Assembly (NCBI GenBank): GCA_017432345.1 | Contig: JAFRJI010000016.1 | Location: 62,001-126,000 of the forward strand | DNA: 64,000 nt | Source: Bacillota bacterium | GTDB taxonomy: Bacteria > Bacillota > Clostridia > Peptostreptococcales > Anaerovoracaceae | Direction of reading: 5' to 3' | Program-made: the position numbers and the translations under genes | Shown: piece after piece, positions 1-6,553 of the stretch | How positions within the stretch are numbered: position 1 is the first letter of the stretch | Layout: the number at the start of each line of letters is the position of its first letter | The notes under the pieces: generated by a model | The model's input: only the letters and a program-made list of their open reading frames with translations | Database searches by the model: none | Told to the model about the DNA's origin: nothing

Positions 1-57
1 GTCAGCCTTGGTGGAGTAAAAGGCTACTCCGGCTCCGTCGAAAACGGCCGCGGATAG
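1..57 (+). CDS. possible 3' end of an upstream protein gene
   Basis: Frame 1 is open from the window edge to a TAG at 55-57 and would encode an 18-residue C-terminus with codons like those of the neighbouring genes. Frame 3 is also open to about position 98 but gives an Arg-rich, shadow-like peptide. No family can be recognised from so short a piece. It could equally be untranslated RNA. Confidence 0.3.
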   Translation, partial: VSLGGVKGYSGSVENGRG

Positions 58-87
58 GCGGTTTCATGGGCGATTGCAATAAAGTGC

Positions 88-116
88 TTGCATTTTAGTA
101 CAATATTTAATAAAAT
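88..116 (+). promoter_or_regulatory. sigma-A-type promoter
   Basis: TTGCAT at 88-93 and TAAAAT at 111-116 are separated by 17 bases. Transcription would begin near 123 and run into a strong terminator 80 bases later, so the product is either a small RNA or an attenuated leader for the nuclease gene at 230. Confidence 0.6.
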
Positions 117-122
117 ACAAAT

Positions 123-203
123 GTGGTTATCCCCCTGATAACCTCATTAATCTCTAATCCCAATACCCCTTTTAACAAAAGAGACCTTCGGGTCTCTTTT
201 GTT
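123..203 (+). ncRNA. candidate small RNA or attenuator leader
   Basis: The segment lies between a good promoter (88-116) and a strong terminator (174-203). It contains a 7-bp hairpin, GGTTATC with GATAACC (125-143), then an unstructured C/T/A-rich stretch, then the terminator. No open reading frame of note lies in it. It resembles no RNA family I recognise. It may instead be the 5' leader of the nuclease gene, with the terminator as an attenuator. Confidence 0.4.
174..203 (+). terminator. strong rho-independent terminator, probably bidirectional
   Basis: A 13-bp perfect stem (AACAAAAGAGACC with GGTCTCTTTTGTT) closed by a TTCG tetraloop. The T-rich 3' arm gives the U-tract on the plus strand and the A-rich 5' arm gives one on the minus strand. 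Confidence 0.85.
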
Positions 204-229
204 ATGCTTTGTTATGTTATAATAAATCC

Positions 230-1255
230 ATGAAGCACATCATTGAAACGTACGATCAGAATATATACGAAAGCGCGGTCTGGGATTTCTATTTCAAAGA
301 CTTCCGGATCGGCGTCCTCGACATCGAGACGACCGGACTGGATCTGTCCCGGAACAAATTCATCCTGGGCGGATTGTTCAACTGCCAGACGCGGCAGCTG
401 CACCAAATCCTGGCGGAGTGCCGGGAAGAGGAAGCGCAGACACTCAGCGAATACGTGAAGGAATTGGCGAAGCTGGATGTGGTCGTCACCTACAACGGAC
501 GACACTTCGACTTGCCGTTTCTCGAAAAGCGGATGGAGGTGCTGACGAAAGCCGGGAAGTACCTGCAGCAGGGCGACGAACAGATCCTGCGCCGGCTCTA
601 CGATCTGGACCTGTTCTTGGTGGTGCAGGGCCATTCACCGATCAAAAAGCTGGTCCCGAACCTGCGCCAGAAGACCATCGAAAACTACATGGGGCTTTGG
701 GAGACGCGGACCGATGAGATCAGCGGCGCCGAAAGTGTGAACCTGTACAACCACTACGAGAAGACCGGCGATCCGGCGGCGGAGGAGAAGATTCTGCTGC
801 ACAACAACGACGACGTGCGGCAGCTGACAAAGCTCACCAGGGTCATCAGCAAGTGCGACCTGCACCGGGCCATGTACAGCCTGGGCTTTCCGGTGGGAGA
901 CCTGCAGGTCGGACGGCCGGTACTGCGCACCGGAGGGCTTTGTATAAGAGGAGAGCAGATGACCGACCGGGATCACTGCATCGATTACCGGGGCTTTGCA
1001 CTGGGCGAGTTCCCGGTAGAGACGATGTTCTCATCTCTGGACCGGAGTTTTGAGTTCCGCGTCCCGGTGGTGCGGAGCGGACCGCTGACCGTGATCGATC
1101 TGGAGGCGGCCGGTCTTCCGACGGAAGAGTTCGTGAAATACCCGACCTGCGAGAGCGGGTTCCTCGTCATCGAAGACGGGAAGGGGATACGGCATATGGA
1201 AATCAATCACTTTACGAAGGCATTTATTCGAAGATTTCAGGAGGAAGCATTATGA
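230..1255 (+). CDS. YprB-like RNase H-fold 3'-5' exonuclease domain protein
   Basis: A 341-residue protein of the YprB/DEDD exonuclease group, predicted to cleave nucleic acid with two metal ions. The motifs are visible in order: VLDIETTGLD (Asp31, Glu33; motif I), VTYNGRHFDLPFL around residues 90-100 (motif II, Asn and Asp) and HNNDDVRQL around residue 190 (motif III). The C-terminal 100 residues are unassigned. The ATG at 230 is preferred over an upstream in-frame TTG at 209. There is no clear Shine-Dalgarno before it, but TATAAT lies at 218-223, which would place transcription start at about the ATG itself, so the message could be leaderless. The stop overlaps the proC start (ATGA). The cellular substrate is not known. 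Confidence 0.75.
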   Translation: MKHIIETYDQNIYESAVWDFYFKDFRIGVLDIETTGLDLSRNKFILGGLFNCQTRQLHQILAECREEEAQTLSEYVKELAKLDVVVTYNGRHFDLPFLEKRMEVLTKAGKYLQQGDEQILRRLYDLDLFLVVQGHSPIKKLVPNLRQKTIENYMGLWETRTDEISGAESVNLYNHYEKTGDPAAEEKILLHNNDDVRQLTKLTRVISKCDLHRAMYSLGFPVGDLQVGRPVLRTGGLCIRGEQMTDRDHCIDYRGFALGEFPVETMFSSLDRSFEFRVPVVRSGPLTVIDLEAAGLPTEEFVKYPTCESGFLVIEDGKGIRHMEINHFTKAFIRRFQEEAL

Positions 1256-2073
1256 TCATTGGATTTATCGGAACCGGAAATATGGGCGGGGCGATCCTCG
1301 GAGGATACGCCGCATCAAAGGCGTCGGAGGGCAACGAGCTCCTGGCCTATAATCTGAATACGGATCACTCGAAATGGGCGCTGGAAAGGACCGGCGGCCG
1401 CGTCGAGATCGCGGCGGACAACGTAGATCTTTGCAGGCGGTCGGATGTCGTCATCATCGGCGTCAAGCCGCAGGTGATCGACCCGGTGCTGGAGGAGATC
1501 ACCGGGCCGTTCAAAGAGAGAGAGGATCGCATCCTCGTCTCCATGGCAGCGGGCATCAGCATCGAACACCTTCGCTCGTTCCTGGGCGAAAAGGCCAAGA
1601 TCGTCCGCATTATGCCGAACACACCGGCCATGGTCGGCGAGGCCATGACCGCGGTGGCGCGCAACGAACTGGTCAACGACGAGGAATTCGCGCCGATTAA
1701 GGAGATTTTTGATTCCATCGGAGCGGCGGAAGAAATCGATGAAGCGCTGATCGACTGCGTCATCGGCGTTAGCGGCAGCAGCCCGGCCTACACCTATATG
1801 TACATCCAGGCGCTCGTCGAAGCGGCCGTCGCCAACGGTATGGACGAGCAAAAGGCCCGCGTGTTCGCGGCGCAGGCGGTGTTGGGCGCGGCGAAGATGG
1901 TCCTTGAGTCGCCGGAGAGCATCGAGCAGCTGCGGATCAACGTCTGCTCGCCGGGCGGAACGACCATCGAGGCGGTCAACAAACTGTTCGAGAACGGCTT
2001 CATGCAAAATGCCAAGGAGGGATTCCAGGCAGCGGTCGACCGGTCCATCGAAATGACGGAGGCAAAGAAATGA
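1252..2073 (+). CDS. proC: pyrroline-5-carboxylate reductase
   Basis: A 273-residue NAD(P)H-dependent reductase that makes L-proline from 1-pyrroline-5-carboxylate in the last step of proline synthesis in the cytoplasm. The N-terminus IGFIGTGNMGGAILGG is the Rossmann dinucleotide-binding motif. The family signature appears near the C-terminus (around residues 220-240, VCSPGGTTIEAV). Length matches the family. AGGAGG precedes the ATG, which overlaps the stop of the upstream nuclease gene by four bases, and its own stop overlaps nudF, so the three genes form one transcript. Confidence 0.95.
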   Translation: MIIGFIGTGNMGGAILGGYAASKASEGNELLAYNLNTDHSKWALERTGGRVEIAADNVDLCRRSDVVIIGVKPQVIDPVLEEITGPFKEREDRILVSMAAGISIEHLRSFLGEKAKIVRIMPNTPAMVGEAMTAVARNELVNDEEFAPIKEIFDSIGAAEEIDEALIDCVIGVSGSSPAYTYMYIQALVEAAVANGMDEQKARVFAAQAVLGAAKMVLESPESIEQLRINVCSPGGTTIEAVNKLFENGFMQNAKEGFQAAVDRSIEMTEAKK

Positions 2074-2600
2074 TTTTTAAAGAAGAACTGATCAGCAGCG
2101 AACGGATCTACGAAGGCGCGATCCTGAATGTCCGGCGCGATACCGTTACGGCCGTCAAGGGCGTGGCTTACCGCGAGATCATCGAACACAACGGAGCCGT
2201 CGCCATCGTCGCCATCACGGACGAAGACAAGGTCGTGCTGGTAAAGCAGTACCGGTACGCGGCAGGCCGTGCGTTCGTGGAGATTCCGGCCGGCAAGATC
2301 GACAAAGGCGAAAACGATCCGGTCAAGGCCGCGATCCGGGAGCTGAAGGAAGAGACCGGATATACGGCGGAATCCATCGAGCATCTGGGCAACATCAACG
2401 TGAGCGTGGCCTATTCCGAAGAAGTGATCCATCTCTATATGATGACGGGGCTGACGGCCGGGGAACAGTCGCTGGATGAAGACGAAGCGGTCGAAGTGCT
2501 GGAGATCCCGTTCGATGAAGTCTACGAGATGGCCGGCCAGGGGAAACTGGAAGACGCCAAGACCGTAGCAGCCCTGTTGATGGCAAAAGCACGAAGATGA
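2070..2600 (+). CDS. nudF: Nudix hydrolase, ADP-ribose pyrophosphatase type
   Basis: A 176-residue Nudix protein. The Nudix box is complete between about residues 77 and 100, with Gly, the REL pair and KEETGY in the right spacing, so the Mg2+-binding glutamates are present. The upstream VVLVKQYRYAAG and VEIPAGKID segments are typical of the ADP-ribose pyrophosphatase subgroup, which splits ADP-ribose into AMP and ribose-5-phosphate. The start codon overlaps the proC stop (ATGA). nudF next to a xerD-type gene is a familiar Firmicutes arrangement. Substrate assignment is by family only. Confidence 0.85.
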   Translation: MIFKEELISSERIYEGAILNVRRDTVTAVKGVAYREIIEHNGAVAIVAITDEDKVVLVKQYRYAAGRAFVEIPAGKIDKGENDPVKAAIRELKEETGYTAESIEHLGNINVSVAYSEEVIHLYMMTGLTAGEQSLDEDEAVEVLEIPFDEVYEMAGQGKLEDAKTVAALLMAKARR

Positions 2601-2603
2601 TTA

Positions 2604-2632
2604 TTGTCAACCCGGCAGGGCGGTTGTATAAT
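2604..2632 (+). promoter_or_regulatory. promoter of the xerD-like gene
   Basis: TTGTCA (2604-2609), a 17-base spacer, and TATAAT (2627-2632). Transcription would start near 2639, directly before the GGAGG at 2646, giving the recombinase-like gene its own promoter. Confidence 0.75.
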
Positions 2633-2656
2633 AAAAACAGATAACGGAGGTATGAG

Positions 2657-3538
2657 ATGTATACCGAGGAATTTGTAAACTATCTTCAAAAAGAAAAACG
2701 TATGGCGGCGAATACGCTGGAAGCCTATAAGAGAGATGTGGTTGGCTTCCTGTCGTTCGAGGAGTCCCGCGGGATGACCGACGTGCTGGAAACGTCCAGT
2801 ACGGAGATCGTCGCTTATCTGCATAGCCTGAAAACGTCCGGCAAATCCGCTTCGACCGTGAACCGGAAACTCGCTTCCGTGCGGTCCTTCTTCAATTATC
2901 TGGTCAAGCAGGGCTACATTACCGAGAATCCGACGACCGGCATCAAATCGCCGAAGATCGAGCGCAAGGAACTGGAATACCTGTCGCTGGAAGAGATCGA
3001 CCAGCTCCTGGAAAGTCCGGATACGAGCCTCAAGGGCATCCGCGACCGGGCGATCCTGGAAGTGCTGTACGCGACGGGCATCAAAGTCAGCGAACTGATT
3101 GAAGCCAACGTCGAAGACGTCAATTTCCGCATGGGCTTCATCACCTGCGCGCAGAGTTCCAGCCGGGCGCGTATCGTGCCGCTGGGGAGACCGTCCAGAG
3201 CGGCGCTGGAAGAGTACGTCTATGATGTACGCAAAAAACTGCTGAAAGACAACAAGGACGAGAAAGCGCTGTTCGTCAACTACTATGGCCAGCGGATCAC
3301 GCGGCAGGGGCTTTGGAAGATGCTGCGGGAATACGGCGAGAAGACCGGTCTTTCCCACAAGCTGACGCCGAACACACTGCGGAATTCCTTCGCGGTGCAC
3401 ATGTTGCAGAACGGAGCCGATCTGAAATCGTTGCAGGAGCTCATGGGACACGAAGATATCACGGCCACGCAGGTGTATCTGTCGGCGACCAAAAACCGGA
3501 TCAAGGACGTCTACGACAAGACCCATCCGAGAGCCTAG
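2657..3538 (+). CDS. XerD-family tyrosine recombinase with degenerate catalytic site
   Basis: A 293-residue protein with the full XerC/XerD layout: an N-terminal SAM-like core-binding domain (residues 1-85) and a C-terminal catalytic domain (about 105-290). It aligns to E. coli XerD with a constant offset of five around the active site. Arg148 is replaced by Lys143 (ATGIKVSEL), Lys172 falls on Ser167, and His244 is replaced by Asn239 (TPNTLRNSF). Arg242, His265 and the nucleophile Tyr274 remain. XerD normally acts with XerC at dif to resolve chromosome dimers. Three altered catalytic residues suggest weak or no strand exchange, perhaps a structural or regulatory partner. The nudF-xerD neighbourhood is that of genuine xerD in Firmicutes, so this may be the xerD orthologue of this lineage rather than an extra copy. 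It has its own promoter and terminator. Confidence 0.85.
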   Translation: MYTEEFVNYLQKEKRMAANTLEAYKRDVVGFLSFEESRGMTDVLETSSTEIVAYLHSLKTSGKSASTVNRKLASVRSFFNYLVKQGYITENPTTGIKSPKIERKELEYLSLEEIDQLLESPDTSLKGIRDRAILEVLYATGIKVSELIEANVEDVNFRMGFITCAQSSSRARIVPLGRPSRAALEEYVYDVRKKLLKDNKDEKALFVNYYGQRITRQGLWKMLREYGEKTGLSHKLTPNTLRNSFAVHMLQNGADLKSLQELMGHEDITATQVYLSATKNRIKDVYDKTHPRA

Positions 3539-3557
3539 AAACGTTGAAATTCTTACG

Positions 3558-3585
3558 AAAAAATCCTTGCAAGAGGATTTTTTTT
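3558..3585 (+). terminator. terminator after the xerD-like gene
   Basis: A ten-base stem (AAAAAATCCT with AGGATTTTTT) around the loop TGCAAG, followed by more T residues. The loop holds the -35 box of the rplS promoter. Confidence 0.8.
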
Positions 3586-3595
3586 ATTGTATAAT
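3567..3595 (+). promoter_or_regulatory. rplS promoter, overlapping the preceding terminator
   Basis: TTGCAA (3567-3572), a 17-base spacer, and a perfect TATAAT (3590-3595). The -35 sits in the loop of the xerD-like terminator, so two elements share the same bases. Confidence 0.8.
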
Positions 3596-3601
3596 CAATG
3601 A

Positions 3602-3711
3602 GCGTGTGCGGAAGCACATGTGTTTTGTAATTATACGGGCGGTCCTCTGATCGTAAAGCTCCGGCGGTTCCGGACAGGTCATGAACGTTTCGAAGGGAAG
3701 GAGGAAGAGCA
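3602..3711 (+). promoter_or_regulatory. structured 5' leader of rplS, possible L19 leader
   Basis: About 110 untranslated bases separate the predicted start of transcription from rplS. The segment contains a GTGTGC-GGAA-GCACAT hairpin at its 5' end and GC-rich paired stretches before the GGAGG. Ribosomal protein L19 leaders that mediate autoregulation are known in Firmicutes. I infer the same role from position and length; I cannot confirm the consensus structure by eye. Confidence 0.35.
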
Positions 3712-4059
3712 ATGGACGTATTGAGCTCAGTAACACAAGAATATATGAAATCTGACATCCCTGCATTTAACGTTGGAGATACTGTTAAGGTACACGTTAA
3801 AATCAAAGAAGGAAACAGAGAGAGAATTCAGGTATTCGAAGGCTTTGTTTTGAAGAGACAGAACGGTGGAATCGGCGAAACTTTCACAGTCAGAAGAATT
3901 GCGTCAGGCGTTGGTGTCGAGAAGACATTCCCGATCCATTCACCGCTGGTAGAAAAGATCGAAGTGGTTAGACACGGTAAGGTCAGAAGAGCGAGACTGC
4001 ACTACATGAGACAGAGAACCGGTAAGTCTGCCAAGATCAAGGCGAAAGAAAGCAAATAA
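3712..4059 (+). CDS. rplS: 50S ribosomal protein L19
   Basis: A 115-residue protein with clear bL19 features: [20 protein letters not shown] near residues 20-40, FEGFVLKRQ, and [24 protein letters not shown] in the C-terminal half. It sits at the 30S-50S interface of the ribosome. Codon choice (many AGA, AAG, GAA) differs from its neighbours, as expected for a highly expressed gene. GGAGG lies upstream. It forms its own transcript between promoter 3567-3595 and terminator 4061-4087. The neighbours rbgA and rnhB are commonly linked to rplS in Firmicutes. Confidence 0.97.
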   Translation: MDVLSSVTQEYMKSDIPAFNVGDTVKVHVKIKEGNRERIQVFEGFVLKRQNGGIGETFTVRRIASGVGVEKTFPIHSPLVEKIEVVRHGKVRRARLHYMRQRTGKSAKIKAKESK

Positions 4060-4060
4060 C

Positions 4061-4087
4061 AAAAGGGACCTTCGCGGGTCCTTTTTT
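4061..4087 (+). terminator. rplS terminator
   Basis: The stem AAAAGGGACC pairs with GGTCC and the following Ts (one G-T pair) around TTCGCG, then a T-run. It lies between rplS and rbgA; no separate promoter for rbgA is obvious, so some read-through is likely. Confidence 0.85.
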
Positions 4088-4106
4088 CTTTAGCAGGGCA
4101 AAGCAA

Positions 4107-4964
4107 ATGATAGAGAACATCAACTGGTATCCCGGTCATATGAAGAAGACCCGGGAGCTGATCCAGGAATACTTAAAACTGGTCGACGCGGTCATTGAGG
4201 TCATCGATGCGAGAATTCCGGTATCCAGCCGGAATCCGATCATCGACGAACTGGTCAGCGGCAAGCCGCGCATCATCGCGCTGAACAAGAGCGACCTGGC
4301 GGACGAAGAAGCGAACCGGCGCTGGGCAGACGCTCTTGCAAAGGCTGGAGACGGCAAAGCCGTGACGCCGGTCGTGACGCTCAACAGCATGACCGGCGGC
4401 GGCATCAAGCAACTGCTCAAAATTCTCGGGGAGATGGAACGGGAACGCAACGAGGGACGGACGGCGGTCAAGCCGTACCGGCTCATGATCGTCGGCGTGC
4501 CGAACGTCGGGAAATCCTCGCTGATCAACCGCTTGACCGGGAAAAAGAGCGCCAAGACCGGCGACAAGCCGGGCGTGACCAAGGGCAAGCAGTGGCTGCG
4601 CCTCGAAAACGGTATGCAGCTGCTGGATACCCCGGGCATCCTGTGGCCGAAATTCGAAGATCCGAAAGCCGGGTTGAACCTGGCTTTTTGCGGTTCCATC
4701 AAGGATGAGATTCTGGATGTCCCGACGCTGGGAATGGAACTGATCGGCGTGCTGGCGGAGAACTATCCGAAGCTTTTGATGCAACGCTACAAGCTGGATG
4801 AGATCGCCGAAACGCCGCTGGAAAATATGGAGGCGATGGCGCTGAAGCGCGGTTGTATCCTATCCGGCAAGCGCATCGATTACGAGCGAATCGGCAAGTT
4901 GGTCCTGGACGAATTCCGCAGCGCGAAGATCGGCCGGATCACGCTGGAATTCGCGGAGGAATAG
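4107..4964 (+). CDS. rbgA: ribosome biogenesis GTPase A
   Basis: A 285-residue circularly permuted GTPase (YlqF/RbgA) needed for late assembly of the 50S subunit. The G motifs occur in permuted order: G4 as LNKSDLAD (about residue 60), G1 as GVPNVGKSSLINRL (about 130), G2 near PGVTKG, G3 as LDTPGIL (about 175). The N-terminal WYPGHMKK signature is the RbgA hallmark. The C-terminal 80 residues form the ANTAR-like RNA-binding part. It stands between rplS and rnhB, the usual order in Firmicutes. The start is preceded only by GCAGGG at moderate spacing. Confidence 0.95.
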   Translation: MIENINWYPGHMKKTRELIQEYLKLVDAVIEVIDARIPVSSRNPIIDELVSGKPRIIALNKSDLADEEANRRWADALAKAGDGKAVTPVVTLNSMTGGGIKQLLKILGEMERERNEGRTAVKPYRLMIVGVPNVGKSSLINRLTGKKSAKTGDKPGVTKGKQWLRLENGMQLLDTPGILWPKFEDPKAGLNLAFCGSIKDEILDVPTLGMELIGVLAENYPKLLMQRYKLDEIAETPLENMEAMALKRGCILSGKRIDYERIGKLVLDEFRSAKIGRITLEFAEE

Positions 4965-4983
4965 GCGGACCAGAGGAGAAACC

Positions 4984-5676
4984 ATGACCAAAGAAGAACG
5001 CATACAAAAACAAAAGGAACGACTCGCGGAAATGAAGATTCCCGAACAGAAGCTCCATGAAGCGGGCTACCGGTATATCGCCGGCGTCGATGAAGTCGGC
5101 CGGGGACCGCTGGCAGGACCGGTGGTCACAGCGACCGTGGTGCTGCCGGAGAATTTTGATGTGCTCGGCGTGGATGATTCGAAGAAGCTTTCGGAGAAGC
5201 GTCGGGAGGAACTGTATGATATCATCAGGGAAAAGGCGGTCGCGTACGGCATCGGCATGTGCGACCACCAGGTGATCGATGAGATCAACATCCTGCAGGC
5301 GACGAAGCGGGCGATGAAGCAGGCGGTGGAGGAATGCGACCGCGCGCTGGCGAAGCTAGCCGGCAGCGATGATACAAAGAAGATCGACTACGTCCTGTTC
5401 GACGCGGTCACGATCGAGGACCTGGGCCGGCCGCAGGAGGCGGTCATCAAAGGCGACGCCAAAGTGCTGGCTATCGCGGTGGCATCGATCCTGGCGAAAG
5501 TCACCAGAGACCGCATGATGGTGGAATACGCAGATGAATACCCGTGGTACGGATTTGAAAAGAACAAGGGCTACGGCACGGCGGCCCATTACGAAGGGCT
5601 CCGCTTGCATGGAATCAGCCCGATACACAGAAAGACGTTTTTGAAGAAAGGATTGGAAGATGGCAGAATTACTTAA
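4984..5676 (+). CDS. rnhB: ribonuclease HII
   Basis: A 230-residue enzyme that removes ribonucleotides from DNA-RNA hybrids. After a charged N-terminal helix, AGVDEVGRGPLAGPVV (residues 34-49) supplies the Asp-Glu pair and the GRG specificity motif. YVLFDAVTIE and SILAKVTRDRMM carry the remaining active-site residues. AGAGGAG precedes the ATG. The last 17 bases overlap the folD-like start. Confidence 0.95.
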   Translation: MTKEERIQKQKERLAEMKIPEQKLHEAGYRYIAGVDEVGRGPLAGPVVTATVVLPENFDVLGVDDSKKLSEKRREELYDIIREKAVAYGIGMCDHQVIDEINILQATKRAMKQAVEECDRALAKLAGSDDTKKIDYVLFDAVTIEDLGRPQEAVIKGDAKVLAIAVASILAKVTRDRMMVEYADEYPWYGFEKNKGYGTAAHYEGLRLHGISPIHRKTFLKKGLEDGRIT

Positions 5677-6511
5677 AGGAAGCGCAGTTGCAAAAAGCCT
5701 GACGGAAGGTTCCAAGACCAAGGCAGCAGAACTGAGAGAGCGGGGAATCGTCCCGACGCTGGCGATCGTCCGGTTGGGCGAAAACCCGGGAGACCTGGCG
5801 TATGAGAAAGGCGCACTGAAGCGGGCCGCCCAGACCGGGATCGAGGTCCGGTCCTTCGTCTTTGAAGAAGGCATCAGCCAGGAGGAATTGATTGGCGCCA
5901 TCGAAGAGATCAATCAGAATGACAGCATTCACGGCGTGCTCCTGTTCCGGCCGCTTCCGAAACACATCGACGAAAAGGCCGTTTGCGAGAGCCTGCGTCC
6001 GGAAAAAGATATGGACGGCATCACGTCCGGCTCCATGGCAGGCGTCTTCATGGACAGCGATCTGGGCTATCCGCCATGCACTGCTGAGGCCTGCATCGAA
6101 CTGCTCGACCACTACGGCATCGAACTGAAAGGACAAAAGGTGACCGTCTTCGGACGGAGTCTCGTCATCGGCAAGCCGGTGGCCATGATGGCCATGCGCC
6201 GGCACGCGACGATCACCATGTGCCACAGCCGAACCAGGCTGGAGGACTTTGCAAAGGCCGGGCAGGAAGCCGATATCGTCATCGCGGCCCTCGGCAGAGC
6301 GAAGATGGTTGGCAGCGACAAACTCGGCAAAGGGCAGGTCCTGATCGACGTGGGGATCAACGTGGATGAAGACGGGAATCTATGCGGCGATATGGATTTT
6401 GATGAAGTCCAGAACGATGCGGCGATGATCACACCGGTCCCGGGCGGCGTCGGCAGCGTTACGACGGCGGTTTTAATGAAGCATGTAGTTGCGGCAGCCT
6501 CCAGAAAATGA
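5660..6511 (+). CDS. folD: FolD-family protein lacking catalytic Lys and Gln
   Basis: A 283-residue member of the methylenetetrahydrofolate dehydrogenase/cyclohydrolase family. It aligns without gaps to E. coli FolD in the active-site region with an offset of two. Tyr48 is kept, but Lys54 becomes Ala52 (AYEKGALKRA), and Gln98 becomes Phe96 (LLFRPLP instead of LVQLPLP). Asp119 of DMDG is retained, as are the NADP-binding GRSLVIGKP and the C-terminal TPVPGGVG. In E. coli the lysine is essential for cyclohydrolase activity, so this may be a dehydrogenase only, or act on another substrate. The gene overlaps rnhB, and no second folD lies in the window. The symbol indicates family rather than proven function. 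Confidence 0.8.
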   Translation: MAELLKGSAVAKSLTEGSKTKAAELRERGIVPTLAIVRLGENPGDLAYEKGALKRAAQTGIEVRSFVFEEGISQEELIGAIEEINQNDSIHGVLLFRPLPKHIDEKAVCESLRPEKDMDGITSGSMAGVFMDSDLGYPPCTAEACIELLDHYGIELKGQKVTVFGRSLVIGKPVAMMAMRRHATITMCHSRTRLEDFAKAGQEADIVIAALGRAKMVGSDKLGKGQVLIDVGINVDEDGNLCGDMDFDEVQNDAAMITPVPGGVGSVTTAVLMKHVVAAASRK

Positions 6512-6517
6512 TACAAT
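6489..6517 (+). promoter_or_regulatory. promoter of the secreted protease gene
   Basis: TTGCGG (6489-6494), a 17-base spacer, and TACAAT (6512-6517). The -35 lies inside the 3' end of the folD-like gene. Transcription would start near 6524, about 30 bases before the ATG. Confidence 0.5.
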
Positions 6518-6553
6518 AATCTATCAGTATTGGATCATTTTTTGGAGAGAACT

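Noticed and set aside
1..98. Frame 3 as a coding end, or the segment as the end of tmRNA, SRP RNA or RNase P RNA
   Set aside because: The frame 3 peptide is Arg-rich and shadow-like; no CCA end, tag sequence or conserved RNA motif is visible.
2657..3538. The tyrosine recombinase as a phage or integrative-element integrase
   Set aside because: Size and domain layout are XerD-like, the neighbours are housekeeping genes, and no attachment repeats, tRNA or phage genes are nearby.
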